Source: Cercospora beticola (lineage: Eukaryota > Ascomycota > Dothideomycetes > Mycosphaerellales > Mycosphaerellaceae). From it: DNA of 64,000 nucleotides. Position numbers and translations under genes: made by a program. The DNA lies in contig NC_088936.1 of NCBI RefSeq assembly GCF_033473495.1, forward strand, positions 5,022,001 through 5,086,000, read 5' to 3'. This document shows positions 1-9,531 of this stretch, piece by piece; within the stretch, counting starts at the first letter, position 1; the number at the start of each line of letters is the position of its first letter. The notes under the pieces are model-generated. The model made no database searches and had not been told where the DNA came from. It was given only the letters and a program-made list of their open reading frames with translations.

Positions 1-243
1 TGGCCTTCGGCGTCATTGGCCTTCAATGGAGCTGGCTTGTATGCCTTCAGCTCCTTCAAGTACATGTCCTGGACGAGATCGGCTGAGAGTAGGTTAGGCT
101 ACATGTGGCATTCTGTCGGAATGTGTTGGGATCGTACCCGAGCGGACTGGAGTCGCGATGAAGGTGCGGCGGAAGGAGACGGCATTCTGCTTGGTCGCAG
201 CTCGGGCGAGCGCGTTGCGCTGGAGGTTGTCAGCAGGCTGCAT
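1..243 (-). CDS. ATP14: mitochondrial F1Fo ATP synthase subunit h, N-terminal part (runs off left edge)
   Basis: Partial gene on the minus strand with exons 138-243 and <1-82 and a 55-nt intron (83-137, GTACGA...CAG). The start at 243 gives a basic, Ser/Ala-rich leader with RRTFIA, typical of a mitochondrial presequence. Splicing joins VRS to ADLVQDMYLKELKAYK, followed by APLKANDAEG. The pattern (L/I)QD-Y-L-ELK...DAEG is the conserved N-terminal core of Atp14/subunit h. Known role of the family: a peripheral-stalk component of the mitochondrial ATP synthase. The C-terminal half lies outside the window. It is divergent from the TFIIB gene. The family call rests on about 25 residues; the exact start is less certain because an upstream exon cannot be excluded. 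Confidence 0.75.
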
Positions 244-1184
244 CACAATGTCAGCGGCGCGGACATACCGAGACTCTGATTGCCTGCATGGTGAGCGGTG
301 GTGAATGAGGTGCAATGGCGGTGCTCTCAATGCTCGCGGCCGTGAAGTCGTGCAAGCTCGGGTCGTTCTTGCTCCACAAAGTTCTCGCGTCACGTGACAA
401 TCACTTTCTCGGCTCGCCGTCAACTCAGCCTCTTCTTGCCGTCGCCTTCCACATCTTCTTCACCCTCGACAACCTCTCCACCCTCCACCGCTCCCTGCCT
501 CAGAGAACGCCCGTCTCGCCGCCGAAACCACAGACATCACCACTGCATCAAACGAGTTGCTGGCAACTGGTTTTCGCGAGACTCGCACAATCTACCGGCC
601 GCCGTCTACTGAGACCTGCGACACCCGTCATACCACTTGACTCTCGTCGCAAATTCTCACGGACACCTTCACTGGTCAACGGCCGGCCTTTGCAGCGCAT
701 CCCTCACCACCGCATCCTCTCACTCCGCACCGTCGCTCGCTCGAGTCGAGTACGCGCACCAGAACCGAATATCGGTTCGTTCGTCGCCCGTCAACGGAGT
801 GTGAGGGTACGTGCACCGCATTCCTTCGTAGAACTAGACCTGTTTGCGCTTTGTGTCGCGCGCACAAAGAACCGCACTCGCAATCACATTCACCTCGTCA
901 CATCATCCGTCACAGCAACCTCTCCTTCGCATCTTCCTCCAATAACCACATTCTGGCGTATGCGCTAACTTTGGTGGGTCCTTAGCTGCGACCTCACGTT
1001 TGAAGTCGCGGTCGCCTCTGCTTCACTCGTCACTACCGCCAAAACGCATTCCCCACTCTTCATTCGTTGCTTTGCCAAAAACTACAAGCTCCAGAAGAGC
1101 TCCAAAGGCATCAGAAAGCGTGCATCGGCACGCTTCGAGGATTCGATCAAGAAGAGTTACACAGTGCGCAAGCCTCTAGCCTTG
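244..1184. promoter_or_regulatory. divergent intergenic region between ATP14 and SUA7
   Basis: About 0.94 kb between two divergently transcribed household genes. It is C- and pyrimidine-rich on the plus strand (tracts of CTTC, CACC and CTC from about 420 to 950), as is common in fungal 5' leaders. One open frame of 217 codons (315-968) is Ser/Pro/Arg-rich with no recognisable domain and is probably chance. No convincing gene was found. It presumably holds both promoters. Confidence 0.5.
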
Positions 1185-2313
1185 ATGACACAGGTTCTTT
1201 CTCCGGGCGCGGTACCCGACCCCGTCATGGCTCCGCCGCAAGACGACGAGTGGCGCGAGAACTTGAACGTGCGCCTTATCTGCAAGGACTGCCGCGAGGA
1301 TCCACCCGATCTCCGTGAGGACCATGCCAGCGGCGACCTCATCTGCGGGAGCTGTGGCCTCGTACTGCAGGAGCGCGTGATCGACACAAGCAGCGAATGG
1401 CGTACCTTCTCGAACGACGACCAGGGCAATGATGATCCCAGTCGTGTCGGAGATGGCCCGAACGCTCTGCTCAACGGCGCACAGCTGAACACCAACATCG
1501 CATTCGGAGACGGTGGCATGCGCGCGAAGGATCTTCATCGTGCTCAGAACAAGGCAAATCTGGACAAGGGAAACAAGAGTCTGTTGCAGGCTTACAAGCA
1601 GATTGGTGCATTGTGCGATGGCTGGCAGCTTCCAAGTACTGTGTCTGATAGTGCCAAGCACATCTACAAGGATGCCGAGGAGAGTCGTCTTTTCAAAGGC
1701 AAGAGTCAGGACTCTCTGATCGCTGGATGCATATTCTTTGCCTGTCGCCGCAACGGCCTTAGCCGGTCATTCAGGGAGATGATGGAGCTCACCGGTGTTT
1801 CCAAGAAGGAGATCGGACGCATCTACAAGCTCCTGAATGAGTTCCTGCGCAACAAGGCCAAGGCTGATGCTGCTAAGCCCAATGCTGCTCCTGACGGTAA
1901 GCGTTCGACGTTGCTCATTAACCTCATCTTTGCAGTACTGACACCATTTAGTCTATGGCCAGGGTGTCACCACCACGACCGCCGATCCCGCCGACCTGTG
2001 CCAGCGTTACTGCAGCCAGCTCGATATGGATCAGCGAAGCACGAATGTGGCTACCGCTCTGGCTACTGTCATGACCAAGACGGGCGCACTCGCAGGTCGT
2101 TCACCACTGTCCTCGGCAGCTGCTTGTATCTTCATGGCAAGCATGCTCATGGGTAACCCCAAGTCTCCGAAGGACATCATGAATGTTGCGAAAGTCAGCG
2201 ACAGCACCATTCGTCATGCCTACAAGCTGCTGTACCAGGAGAAAGAGAAGCTGCTCACCGAGGAGATTCTCAACCGTGGAGCTGACCCTTCCAAGCTGAT
2301 GAAGCCCTCCTAG
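1185..2313 (+). CDS. SUA7: transcription initiation factor IIB (TFIIB)
   Basis: Exons 1185-1896 and 1952-2313, 357 residues, one 55-nt intron (GTAAGC, branch TACTGACA, TTTAG). The N-terminus carries the zinc ribbon CKDC ... CGSC, followed by the B-reader stretch VIDTSSEWRTF. Two cyclin-like repeats follow; the second begins after the splice (CQRYCSQLDM) and contains SPKDIMNVAKVSDSTIRHAYK. Length and domain order fit fungal TFIIB, which recruits RNA polymerase II to TBP-bound promoters in the nucleus. The frame opens upstream without an ATG, so the start is either 1185 (MTQVLSPG) or 1227 (MAPPQDDEW). I chose the first because it fits the usual N-terminal length, but the second is possible. Confidence 0.95.
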
Positions 2314-3363
2314 GTGCGTGGGCGGAATTTGCAGTAGGGTTCAGTATCGAGAACCGGGACGAAGTCATGACGCTGAAGCAAGCTGCGTCGAAAATTCGAC
2401 AGACTATATCAGTCACATCTGCGTGTCCACGGGAGTCCTGCGCAACAGATGGCTAGCCCCGACAGGCGTTGATCCATCTTCTGTTGCGCAGTTCTGCGAC
2501 GTACACTCTCTATCAGGCCTTTGTGCCTTCCCTTCAGATCAAGGGTTGCAACATCACACTCATTGGCTTTCCTTATCTCACAATCCATGAGGATCTTGGC
2601 CACCAGCAGAAGAAAGCGTTTCAAATACCAAAAACAGTCAAAAGTTTTCGGCAATTGTCTTACCAGGGGAATTAGAGGACCAAATTGTCTTGGGATGGGA
2701 GGGTGCGTGTTCCCGCCTCCTCGGCTGTAATATCACCAAAAACGAGGGAGGAGTTTTTGATACCCCAAAAGGATCAGAATGGCAATGGGGATTGTATGCA
2801 TAGATGAAATAATGACAATAAAAAATGGAAAAGGTTTAGCACACCAACAATGGTCTCCAAATTCGTTGTTCTGCTTCATGGCTTGAGGATCTAGCAGGAA
2901 GCGCCCACCAGCACAGAGCCGCGAACGATACAGACCGGCCATGCCCCAACTTCCAGCGTCCGTCGCTCTGCCCGCATTTTCTTGACAGCCACCTCCCCGG
3001 ACATGTACACTCGGCAAGTAGCAACGATGTCTCAAGTCGGCGCCACGCGCTGCCTCGGCATGACGTTGCTCGGACGTGTACGAAGTCGGAGCGAACGAAT
3101 TGACTTGTGCCAGAGATCGGACAACTTCCCACCCGCGCACTAATCGTAGACGGACATTAAGCAATGAGCATGTGAACAGGACGCGTGCCTGGCTGCTCGT
3201 TTGCGCAGACGGTAAGTTTCTCATCTTTGCTGTATTCCTCGCGCTCTCTTCTAGGTCTTCTGCCCCTCCCTTGCCATTGTACACAATCCGCTCAAACACC
3301 ACAGGCGACGCGCCTTCGACGCCACTCTCACTCTAGAATCAGACAAACGAGAATCCGCCCAAG
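2314..3363. other. intergenic region, no gene seen
   Basis: About 1.05 kb between SUA7 and the alpha/beta hydrolase gene. It presumably contains the SUA7 3' UTR (an A-rich stretch near 2620-2660) and the hydrolase promoter. Open frames on either strand (for example 2733-3302 minus) show no recognisable domain or coding signature. Confidence 0.5.
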
Positions 3364-4884
3364 ATGGACTCCCCAATGGCCGTGGTCAAGTTCCTGGCGC
3401 CACAGATCCCAGGACTCTCGTATGCGGCTGCGCAACATACTTTCGGGCTCAGTCCCACGTCGAAGTACTGGGATCTACGAACAGAAATGACAGTCAAAGT
3501 GCTGAAGGACATGATGAGTGGTGGATCAAATGGTAGCACCAAGAAAAAAATCCCAGCGATATCGAAAGTGCAGGCGCAGACGATTAAAGAGCCGGGGAAG
3601 AAGGGCAAGACTTGGATCGCGGATGCTACCATACCCAGGCCGCCTGCGAGTGACGAGGAGGGAAGTGAGGCGCCTGGATTGAGGAATGCTGTGTTCAAGG
3701 CTGTGGATGATATGGCGCCGAATAAAGAGGAGTTGAGCTATACGAAACCTGAGCTGGTGGATATTGAGGTGGAATGGACTGGGTATAGGCCTGATGCTGG
3801 AAAGGATGAAACTCTGCCTGATATCAGCGAAGAGGAGAAGTATAAACGTCTGATGGCTGAGCCTACGCGGACAAGCGATGTTACGTTCCTATATCTGCAT
3901 GGCGGGGCATATTATCTTTGCGATCCACGAACGCATCGAGCTCTTACAAGTCGTCTGGCGAAGGAGTCGAAGGGGAGAGTGTGCTCTGTCCGGTATCGTC
4001 TTGCTCCGCAGACAGCTTTCCCTGGCCAACTCTTGGACGCATTCCAGGTTTATTTGTCTCTGCTGTATCCACCCTCAGGATCCTTCCACGAAGCCGTTCC
4101 AGCAGACAAGATCGTTCTTGCAGGCGATTCGGCAGGAGGGAATCTCAGCTTCGCTCTCCTCCAACTCCTGCTACAACTCCACCGCTCATCTACAGGCGTG
4201 CCTCTCGTGCGATTTCACGATAAAGACGTTCACTTACCCCTCCCAGCCGGTGCTTCAGCAAATTCAGGCTGGTTTGACATCGCTCGTTCTATGCCTAGCA
4301 TCACGGCCAATGGCAAAACCGATTATCTTCCGCCTGCAGACCACGATGATGCCGTTTCCCGCTTTCCTCGCGATCCAGCTGGAATTTGGCCTGCCGACCC
4401 TCCACGAGGCGATCTCTTCTGCGATCTCAGCCTTCTCGATCACCCACTAACCTCCCCTCTCCTCGCAAGCGACTGGGTAAATTCTCCACCATTATGGATG
4501 TGCCTAGGCGACGAACTTCTCACAGACGAAAGTTTGGTCGTTGCAAAACGTGCTGCAGAACAAGGCGTGAAGGTCCACCTCGAATGGTATGAAGCTATGC
4601 CGCATTGTTTTGCAATGTTGTTGCCTCACCTCGCGACTGGGAAGAAGTGTGTGCAGAGTTGGGGGAATTGGGCGAGGAAATGTGCGGATGAGAAGGAGAG
4701 GGAGGGGCTGGTAACGAGGGGGAGCAGAATTGCGGCGAAGACTGGCAAGGAGGAAGAGGTGGATGTTAAGCAGTTGAAGGCTGTGGAGTTTGAGGAGGCG
4801 GGGAGATTGGTCAGGGAGGCGAAGGCGAGGAGGATAAAGGGGTGGGAGAAGGAGGCGAAGACGATGCCTAAGCCGGCGTTGTGA
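3364..4884 (+). CDS. alpha/beta hydrolase, hormone-sensitive-lipase-like esterase
   Basis: Single-exon gene, 506 residues. The HSL-family oxyanion motif LHGGAYYL lies near residue 180 and the nucleophile elbow LAGDSAGGNL near 255. A late acid/histidine pair is likely in CLGDELLTDESL (about 380) and MPHCFAML (about 415). This order (HGG, GxSxG, D, H) defines alpha/beta hydrolase fold-3, whose members hydrolyse acyl or steryl esters. The N-terminal 120 residues are a cap region of low similarity, and the C-terminal 70 are Lys/Glu-rich and probably helical. There is no signal peptide, so a cytosolic or membrane-associated enzyme is inferred. Substrate unknown. The flanking genes give no pathway context. 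Confidence 0.85.
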   Translation: MDSPMAVVKFLAPQIPGLSYAAAQHTFGLSPTSKYWDLRTEMTVKVLKDMMSGGSNGSTKKKIPAISKVQAQTIKEPGKKGKTWIADATIPRPPASDEEGSEAPGLRNAVFKAVDDMAPNKEELSYTKPELVDIEVEWTGYRPDAGKDETLPDISEEEKYKRLMAEPTRTSDVTFLYLHGGAYYLCDPRTHRALTSRLAKESKGRVCSVRYRLAPQTAFPGQLLDAFQVYLSLLYPPSGSFHEAVPADKIVLAGDSAGGNLSFALLQLLLQLHRSSTGVPLVRFHDKDVHLPLPAGASANSGWFDIARSMPSITANGKTDYLPPADHDDAVSRFPRDPAGIWPADPPRGDLFCDLSLLDHPLTSPLLASDWVNSPPLWMCLGDELLTDESLVVAKRAAEQGVKVHLEWYEAMPHCFAMLLPHLATGKKCVQSWGNWARKCADEKEREGLVTRGSRIAAKTGKEEEVDVKQLKAVEFEEAGRLVREAKARRIKGWEKEAKTMPKPAL

Positions 4885-5040
4885 TTGTGAGGTATCTGGG
4901 TGGTGATATGTTTGGATGAGATACCCTTCTGTTGCGTTCCAGTCGCCTTTGCAGAATATGAGTCAGGTCATCTCCAGTCGCCCCGGTCATCACTTCCGCA
5001 AAGTTCGTTTGCTTGGCATGCATGTGACAGGCCATGGGCG

Positions 5041-5295
5041 TCACAGCCGCTGAACTCGACCCTTATCCAGCAGTCACCGATGCACATACATCTTCCGAAC
5101 AACAAAATTGGGTTCCAGCGCTGACTCACAAGGCGCGCTTTCATCTCGAATTTTCTTCGACAGGCGCCGAAGCGCTATCGTTTTCCAAACAACGTCGCTG
5201 GGATTGGGCACTGAAACTACTCACCTGAAGCGTGCCCTCGACCCGACCCTTCCTCAGTAGTCATCGACGCGCTATCGTCTTTCGAACAACAACAC
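5041..5295. repeat. degenerate tandem duplication (about 180-bp period) upstream of F-box gene 1
   Basis: The stretch from 5041 (tcac...ctcgaccctt..cagcagtcaccga...cgaacaacaaa) recurs in diverged form from 5221 (tcac...ctcgacccga..cagtagtcatcga...cgaacaacaac), an offset of about 180 bases. A shorter related copy of the (t/c)gaacaac block lies near 5175-5195, and a further related block lies upstream of the second F-box gene (about 6757-6835). It fills most of the 529-base gap (4885-5413) in front of the gene; I see no ORF of note in that gap. Confidence 0.55.
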
Positions 5296-5345
5296 CACGC
5301 TCTGGACCCAAACCTCAGGCCACGTCGCTATATCGCCAACGAAAT

Positions 5346-5403
5346 GTAAGTCACTGCGTCACAATTTCAGGAAGCCCCTTGAACTTTCACTGACTGTCGA
5401 CAG
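5346..5403 (+). other. predicted 5' leader intron of F-box gene 1
   Basis: GTAAGT at 5346 and an AG at 5402-5403, with CACTGAC as a branch-point candidate, ending 10 bases before the start codon. The same arrangement precedes the paralogue at 6957, and this conservation is the main support. Confidence 0.6.
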
Positions 5404-5413
5404 CGACCGCAAG

Positions 5414-6232
5414 ATGGCTGCAGCTGCTCGAGTCTTCGCCATTGGCGAACTCGTCGAAATGATCCTTTTGGAACTTCCAACCAAAGACCTCCTGCTTTCT
5501 CAGAGAATTAACAGGGCCTGCAAGACCGCGGTGGACTCGTCAAATCGCATCCAGAAGGCGCTCTTCTTCATTCCAGGAGTCTGCAGAGATGCCAACGTCG
5601 AACATATCACCCCTGACGTGAAACCATCTCCAGAGTCGACCTCTGATTCAGCTTCTGATTCTGACTCTGACTCCAGTTCCGATTCCGATTCGGATTCTGG
5701 TTCTGACTCCGATTCTGATTGGACCATCGACGGGGAGGACTTTCCCCGCAGCCGTTCTTATCACGACGCAATTGTCGGAAAGCTAAGTGCGAAGCTGGCC
5801 AGAAAAATGAGTGTCGGACAGGATGTCGCCGCAGTGAGACAATCTGGCGTGGCACTGAATCCGCTCCTGGTCTCTAAGACGGTGCTGTGTGCCACCCGAG
5901 GTTTTTATGTGACCATCTATCCACACACGTTCAACATGCCAGAGATCGCTTCCTGTTCCAAGATGCTCATAACTCAGCCGCCGATTTACTTTCCGTCGAC
6001 TCAACTCCATTGGATGTATTCAATTGACGGCGGTGTGAAATTCCACTCATGTTGCCGACCATACTCGCTTCCTCAATCGGTCGAAGGCACAACTATCCGC
6101 AAGCTTGCAAAGGTCATCGTGGATGCTACCGGGGAGATGTCAAGAAGAATAGAGAGGGACCGCAATCATTCACCGCTATCGTTGTCATCGTTGTTTTGCG
6201 TGTCATTGAAGAATCATTGCACTGCCCTGTGA
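5414..6232 (+). CDS. F-box-like protein with Asp/Ser repeat (paralogue 1)
   Basis: 272 residues, single coding exon. The N-terminus RVFAIGELVEMILLELPTKD followed by LLLSQRINRACKTAVDSS matches the helix pattern of fungal F-box-like proteins (E-LLE-IL--LP-KDLL--QRV...W/C), so a role as an SCF substrate adaptor is plausible but not proven. Residues about 77-102 form a Ser-Asp repeat absent from the otherwise collinear neighbour at 6957. Shared blocks continue (KLSAKLARK, SGVALNPLL, SCSKM..TQPPI, EGTTIRKL), but this copy then ends in a different, shorter tail (VSLKNHCTAL) where the neighbour continues. The two genes arose by tandem duplication; a third, more distant member is at 36547. Confidence 0.75.
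   Translation: MAAAARVFAIGELVEMILLELPTKDLLLSQRINRACKTAVDSSNRIQKALFFIPGVCRDANVEHITPDVKPSPESTSDSASDSDSDSSSDSDSDSGSDSDSDWTIDGEDFPRSRSYHDAIVGKLSAKLARKMSVGQDVAAVRQSGVALNPLLVSKTVLCATRGFYVTIYPHTFNMPEIASCSKMLITQPPIYFPSTQLHWMYSIDGGVKFHSCCRPYSLPQSVEGTTIRKLAKVIVDATGEMSRRIERDRNHSPLSLSSLFCVSLKNHCTAL
5642..5719 (+). repeat. TCN-GAN trinucleotide-pair repeat coding for (Ser-Asp)n
   Basis: About 78 bases of alternating Ser (tct/tcc/tca/tcg) and Asp (gat/gac) codons inside F-box gene 1. The codons are mixed, so the repeat is not a recent pure slippage product. It codes for an acidic, potentially CK2-phosphorylatable linker. The reverse strand is also open through it, which is trivial for such repeats. Confidence 0.85.
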
Positions 6233-6956
6233 GCTATGGAGCCTTGGTCTACAAGATCTGAACAGCTCATCGTTATACCTCTCTACTCGCCTTGCTTCGA
6301 GTTGGACTACTTGGTGCAAGACTGGGGTCATAGTTGCAAGAGTGCTGAGGGCGTGCGAGAACTCAGCATGGGAAAGCATCAAAGCGCGACACTTGCGCAG
6401 GTGATCCTTAGCTTAAAGGCAGATAAGTACACAGCTCTCCGAAATCAAAGGCTGAAGCCGCGCGAATTCGAGAACATTTCAGCAGTTTCAATTGTGCGAT
6501 TATGCCATTGTAGATTTGGTTTCCACGCTCAGAGCCATTTGTTATGAAAACGACTGACGCCGGCTCGATGTTGGCCACTTCTTCCTTCCTCCTCGATTCT
6601 TCTTGACTCGATGCCCACAGGTCTCGAGAGACGGTACTCATTCTCTTTTACCAGCAGGCAGAGAGCACCGCCACGATGCCGTCTCACTTCATATCTCCCT
6701 GCGCGCAAAGACCCTTCCCGTCCACGTCACTGCCGGTTGCCGGGCAGTATTTGCTTTCTTGGCGTGCATGTGAAGAGAAATCCATGGCGTTCGGCGGTCG
6801 TCTTCTCATTTTCGTCCTTCGAAAAACAACACCGTGTTCTAAAACCTAGCACTTAGCACACACCGTGCTTTGCCAGCTCGACACTTAGGAGTAAGTACTT
6901 CCTCTCCTGGTATGTTCATAACGCCGCCGGACCTAACAATTTGCAGCGCCCGCAAG
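6233..6956. promoter_or_regulatory. intergenic region and 5' leader of F-box gene 2
   Basis: No gene seen. The 200 bases before the second F-box gene resemble the region before the first: a cttggcgtgcatgtgaagag block (about 6757) matches cttggcatgcatgtgacagg (about 5015), and a ttcgaaaaacaacacc block matches the upstream repeat. The duplication therefore included promoter sequence. Confidence 0.5.
6891..6946 (+). other. predicted 5' leader intron of F-box gene 2
   Basis: GTAAGT at 6891, branch candidate CCTAAC, and TTGCAG ending at 6946, 10 bases before the ATG at 6957. The distance to the start codon is the same as in the paralogue at 5414. Confidence 0.65.
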
Positions 6957-7670
6957 ATGGCGGCGGCTCGAGTCTTCGCCATCGCCGAGCTATTAGAAGC
7001 GATTCTTCTGGAACTCCCTATCAAAGACCTGCTCCTGTCTCAGAGAATCAACAAAGACTGCAAACACGCCGTGAACTCTTCGACTCGCATCCGCAAGGCT
7101 CTCTTTCTGATTCCCGGCGACGCCGAGGACACCAATGTCGAGACAGTCCCTCATGGACCCGATCTGACTCCGGTCAAACCAGTGCCGGTCGGCAGACTAA
7201 GTGCACAGCTCGCTGAGAAGTGCAATTTTCGGGAGATAGACGCGGTCAAGAAGTCTGGCGTCGCGTTCAATCCACTCATCATCTGCCGTTTGGATGTCAC
7301 CATCGGCTGGTTTCCCAACACGCGCGCCTATCTTCAACTTCCGTTGCTCGACTTGCCGGAGTATGCTTCCTGTTTCGGGATGTTTACCACTCAGCCGCCG
7401 ATCGAGTTCTCGTTCACCAGCGTCCGATGTCATGTCATGAGACATAATGAATCGCACCTGCGAACTCATCACGACCGTTTGATGCTTGCTAAGACGTCGG
7501 AGGGCACTACTCCTCGGAAACTCGTTGATGCCCTCCGAGCTCGTAAAAACGGTTTAAGCGTGTTGGATTTCAAGGTGGTCTCGCTTCAGGAGTGTGAGCT
7601 AGACAGCTTGATGCTCGGATTTTGGCCGAGCGATGACGACCCTCGTGGCACGCTCTTTGGCACTTGGTAA
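6957..7670 (+). CDS. F-box-like protein (paralogue 2)
   Basis: 237 residues, single coding exon starting MAAARVFAIAELLEAILLEL. The F-box-like region (LPIKDLLLSQRINKDCKHAV) is nearly identical in pattern to the gene at 5414, and the sequence stays collinear with it through KSGVAFNPL, the aspartate-free linker PVKPVPVGRLSAQLAEK, TQPPIEFSF and EGTTPRKL. The C-terminus (SLMLGFWPSDDDPRGTLFGTW) is longer than in paralogue 1. The start is fixed by the leader intron ending just upstream and by alignment with paralogue 1. Function inferred: adaptor in ubiquitin ligation, substrate unknown. Confidence 0.75.
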   Translation: MAAARVFAIAELLEAILLELPIKDLLLSQRINKDCKHAVNSSTRIRKALFLIPGDAEDTNVETVPHGPDLTPVKPVPVGRLSAQLAEKCNFREIDAVKKSGVAFNPLIICRLDVTIGWFPNTRAYLQLPLLDLPEYASCFGMFTTQPPIEFSFTSVRCHVMRHNESHLRTHHDRLMLAKTSEGTTPRKLVDALRARKNGLSVLDFKVVSLQECELDSLMLGFWPSDDDPRGTLFGTW

Positions 7671-8386
7671 ACGGCCACAAGAAGCACAGATCAGAGGGAT
7701 TGGTATTTGCAGCTTCGCATGCAGGAGAATGCTGGGGAACCTGGAAGGACGCTATTACCATCCTGCAGGTCCAGTAGCTAAAGGTCATCCTTCACGGCAA
7801 TAAGACGCCACCGCTTGCAGTCATGTAGCATGCTCCCCAATGGGACTGATGTTTATTGCGATCTGGTTCGACAGTAACGTCCGGAGGCTGTGCAATGTCG
7901 GACAGCAAACACAATGTCGCAAACGTGCACCCTCGTTGGCGTCTCCAAGTACCTTCGACCTGTCGCCCATCTGAGCTTCATTGACAGGATGCCTCAGATT
8001 GGCTCGACAGAGAGGAGATGCGAGATAGGTAGAACATTCGAATCACCTCGGCAGGCCTCATCGTGTCCAAGATCCTAGAGTCTTCTTTGTTTCTCCGTGG
8101 TAAGCTGTGCCCTTCTTGACTTCAGTGACCGCGAGTAATAGATCTAGTGAGGAAGTTGCTGTAAATGTTCCATCTTTTGGTGAAAAGTAGGCCAACCACG
8201 AGCTGAAGAGCTACAATGCCGATCAGCTTTTCGGCATATGAATGGACCGACGGCTCACCCCCACTGCTCCACCTGGAACCGGCAACTCAAGCTTGGGAAG
8301 TCTAGACATTGATATTGCAGATTGTGTTATATCCACTTTCTGTAACCCCCTTCTCGTTGTTCGTTAGAGGTAGGATTCCAATCAAG
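7671..8386. other. intergenic region, no gene seen
   Basis: About 0.7 kb between the F-box gene and the SDR gene, in mixed-frame sequence with no recognisable coding similarity on either strand. It presumably contains a 3' UTR and the SDR promoter. Confidence 0.45.
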
Positions 8387-9254
8387 ATGCCAGTCAACAA
8401 TGAGATTGCCGGCAAGCTTGCCTTGATCACCGGAGGTTCGTGACACCCGTCACGGAATTGAATTGACAGGTGACTGACCAGGAATAGCAAGCGGTGGCAT
8501 TGGAGCAGCTTGTGCACGAGACTTGTTCGCCAGTGGAGCAGCTCTGGCTTTGACATATTCGTCAAATAAAGCTTCAGTCGACCAATTGATAGAAGAACTC
8601 AGGCCAAATGCCAATGGGCGCAAGCTCACTGCCCACAAAGCCGACATGGTGGGTAAGTCCAGACTGTTGTAGACCGGCTCTCGCTGAAGATGTGTTCAGG
8701 CCTCGGACGATGACTTGAAGCGACTTTATGATGAAATTCGGGCCGAACATGGTCAAGGACCAGATATCCTGGTGGCGAACGCCGGCTACGGGAAACGTAC
8801 CTCGGATATTTTCGACATCGACATCGAGGAGTGGGACTACACTATCAATGTCAACCTCCGAGCGAGCTTCATTCTCACCAAGCTCGCCGTAGCACACATG
8901 AAGGAAAAGAATTGGGGCCGTATCATCTACATCTCCAGTATCGCAGCAGGTGGCACATCAATCAATGGCTGTCACTACTCAGCATCTAAGGCTGGTGTCC
9001 AAGGCCTCTCGAAGAATCTTGCGATCAAGTTGGCTAAGAACGGGATTACTTGCAATGATGTGGCGCCTGCGATGATTACTGGGACTGGCATGATTCCCGA
9101 TGAGGAGTTCTTGAAGGGCACGCCGGGCGATGTGAAGAACATCCCTGTTGGTAGAGCTGGCACGACGCAGGAGTGTGCGAATGTCGTGACTATGCTGGCG
9201 AAGACGGGGTATATGACTGGGCAGTCTATCTTGATATCGGGAGGTCTGAAATGA
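8387..9254 (+). CDS. short-chain dehydrogenase/reductase (FabG-like)
   Basis: Exons 8387-8435, 8482-8648 and 8700-9254, 256 residues. Splicing restores the Rossmann motif LITGGIASGGIG (first splice inside it), followed by ANAGYG, the catalytic SSIAAGG serine region, and HYSASKAG with Tyr165 and Lys169. It ends QSILISGG, as in 3-oxoacyl-ACP-reductase-like SDRs. Expected chemistry: NAD(P)H-dependent ketone/alcohol interconversion. Both introns are short (46 and 51 nt) with unusual donors GTTCGT and GTGGGT; they were chosen because only these keep the SDR frame. The gene lies about 4 kb from the end of the PKS gene, with SKI2 between, so a role in polyketide tailoring is possible but speculative. 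Confidence 0.85.
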
Positions 9255-9531
9255 GAGGTCTTTTCTGTAGTAGAATGTGCGAGAGCCATGACAAGCTGTG
9301 GGAAGTTTGTAGATGACAGTAGATTTTGCTCGGGTCAATATTGATTCCATGGCACTGATGCTCCATAAAGGCCAAAGGATGAGCAGTAGATGGAAAGTCA
9401 AGGTATGCGCGTGAAGAAGCAGCAGGACGCGATTGCCAAGACCGACTCTTGGCTCGCTTCATTTGCCGTCTTCAACGTCACCAAACAACGCCCAAGTGCC
9501 CCACCAACACAACGAACTGTTCACGACAAAC

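Noticed and set aside
315..968. 217-codon frame upstream of TFIIB
   Set aside because: Ser/Pro/Arg-rich translation of pyrimidine-rich promoter sequence; no domain and no family resemblance.
2733..3302. 189-codon minus-strand frame between TFIIB and the hydrolase
   Set aside because: No motif, irregular composition, and it occupies the expected promoter of the hydrolase.
9433..9531. Upstream extension of the Ski2 frame
   Set aside because: The frame begins with TTG and contains no ATG before 9532.
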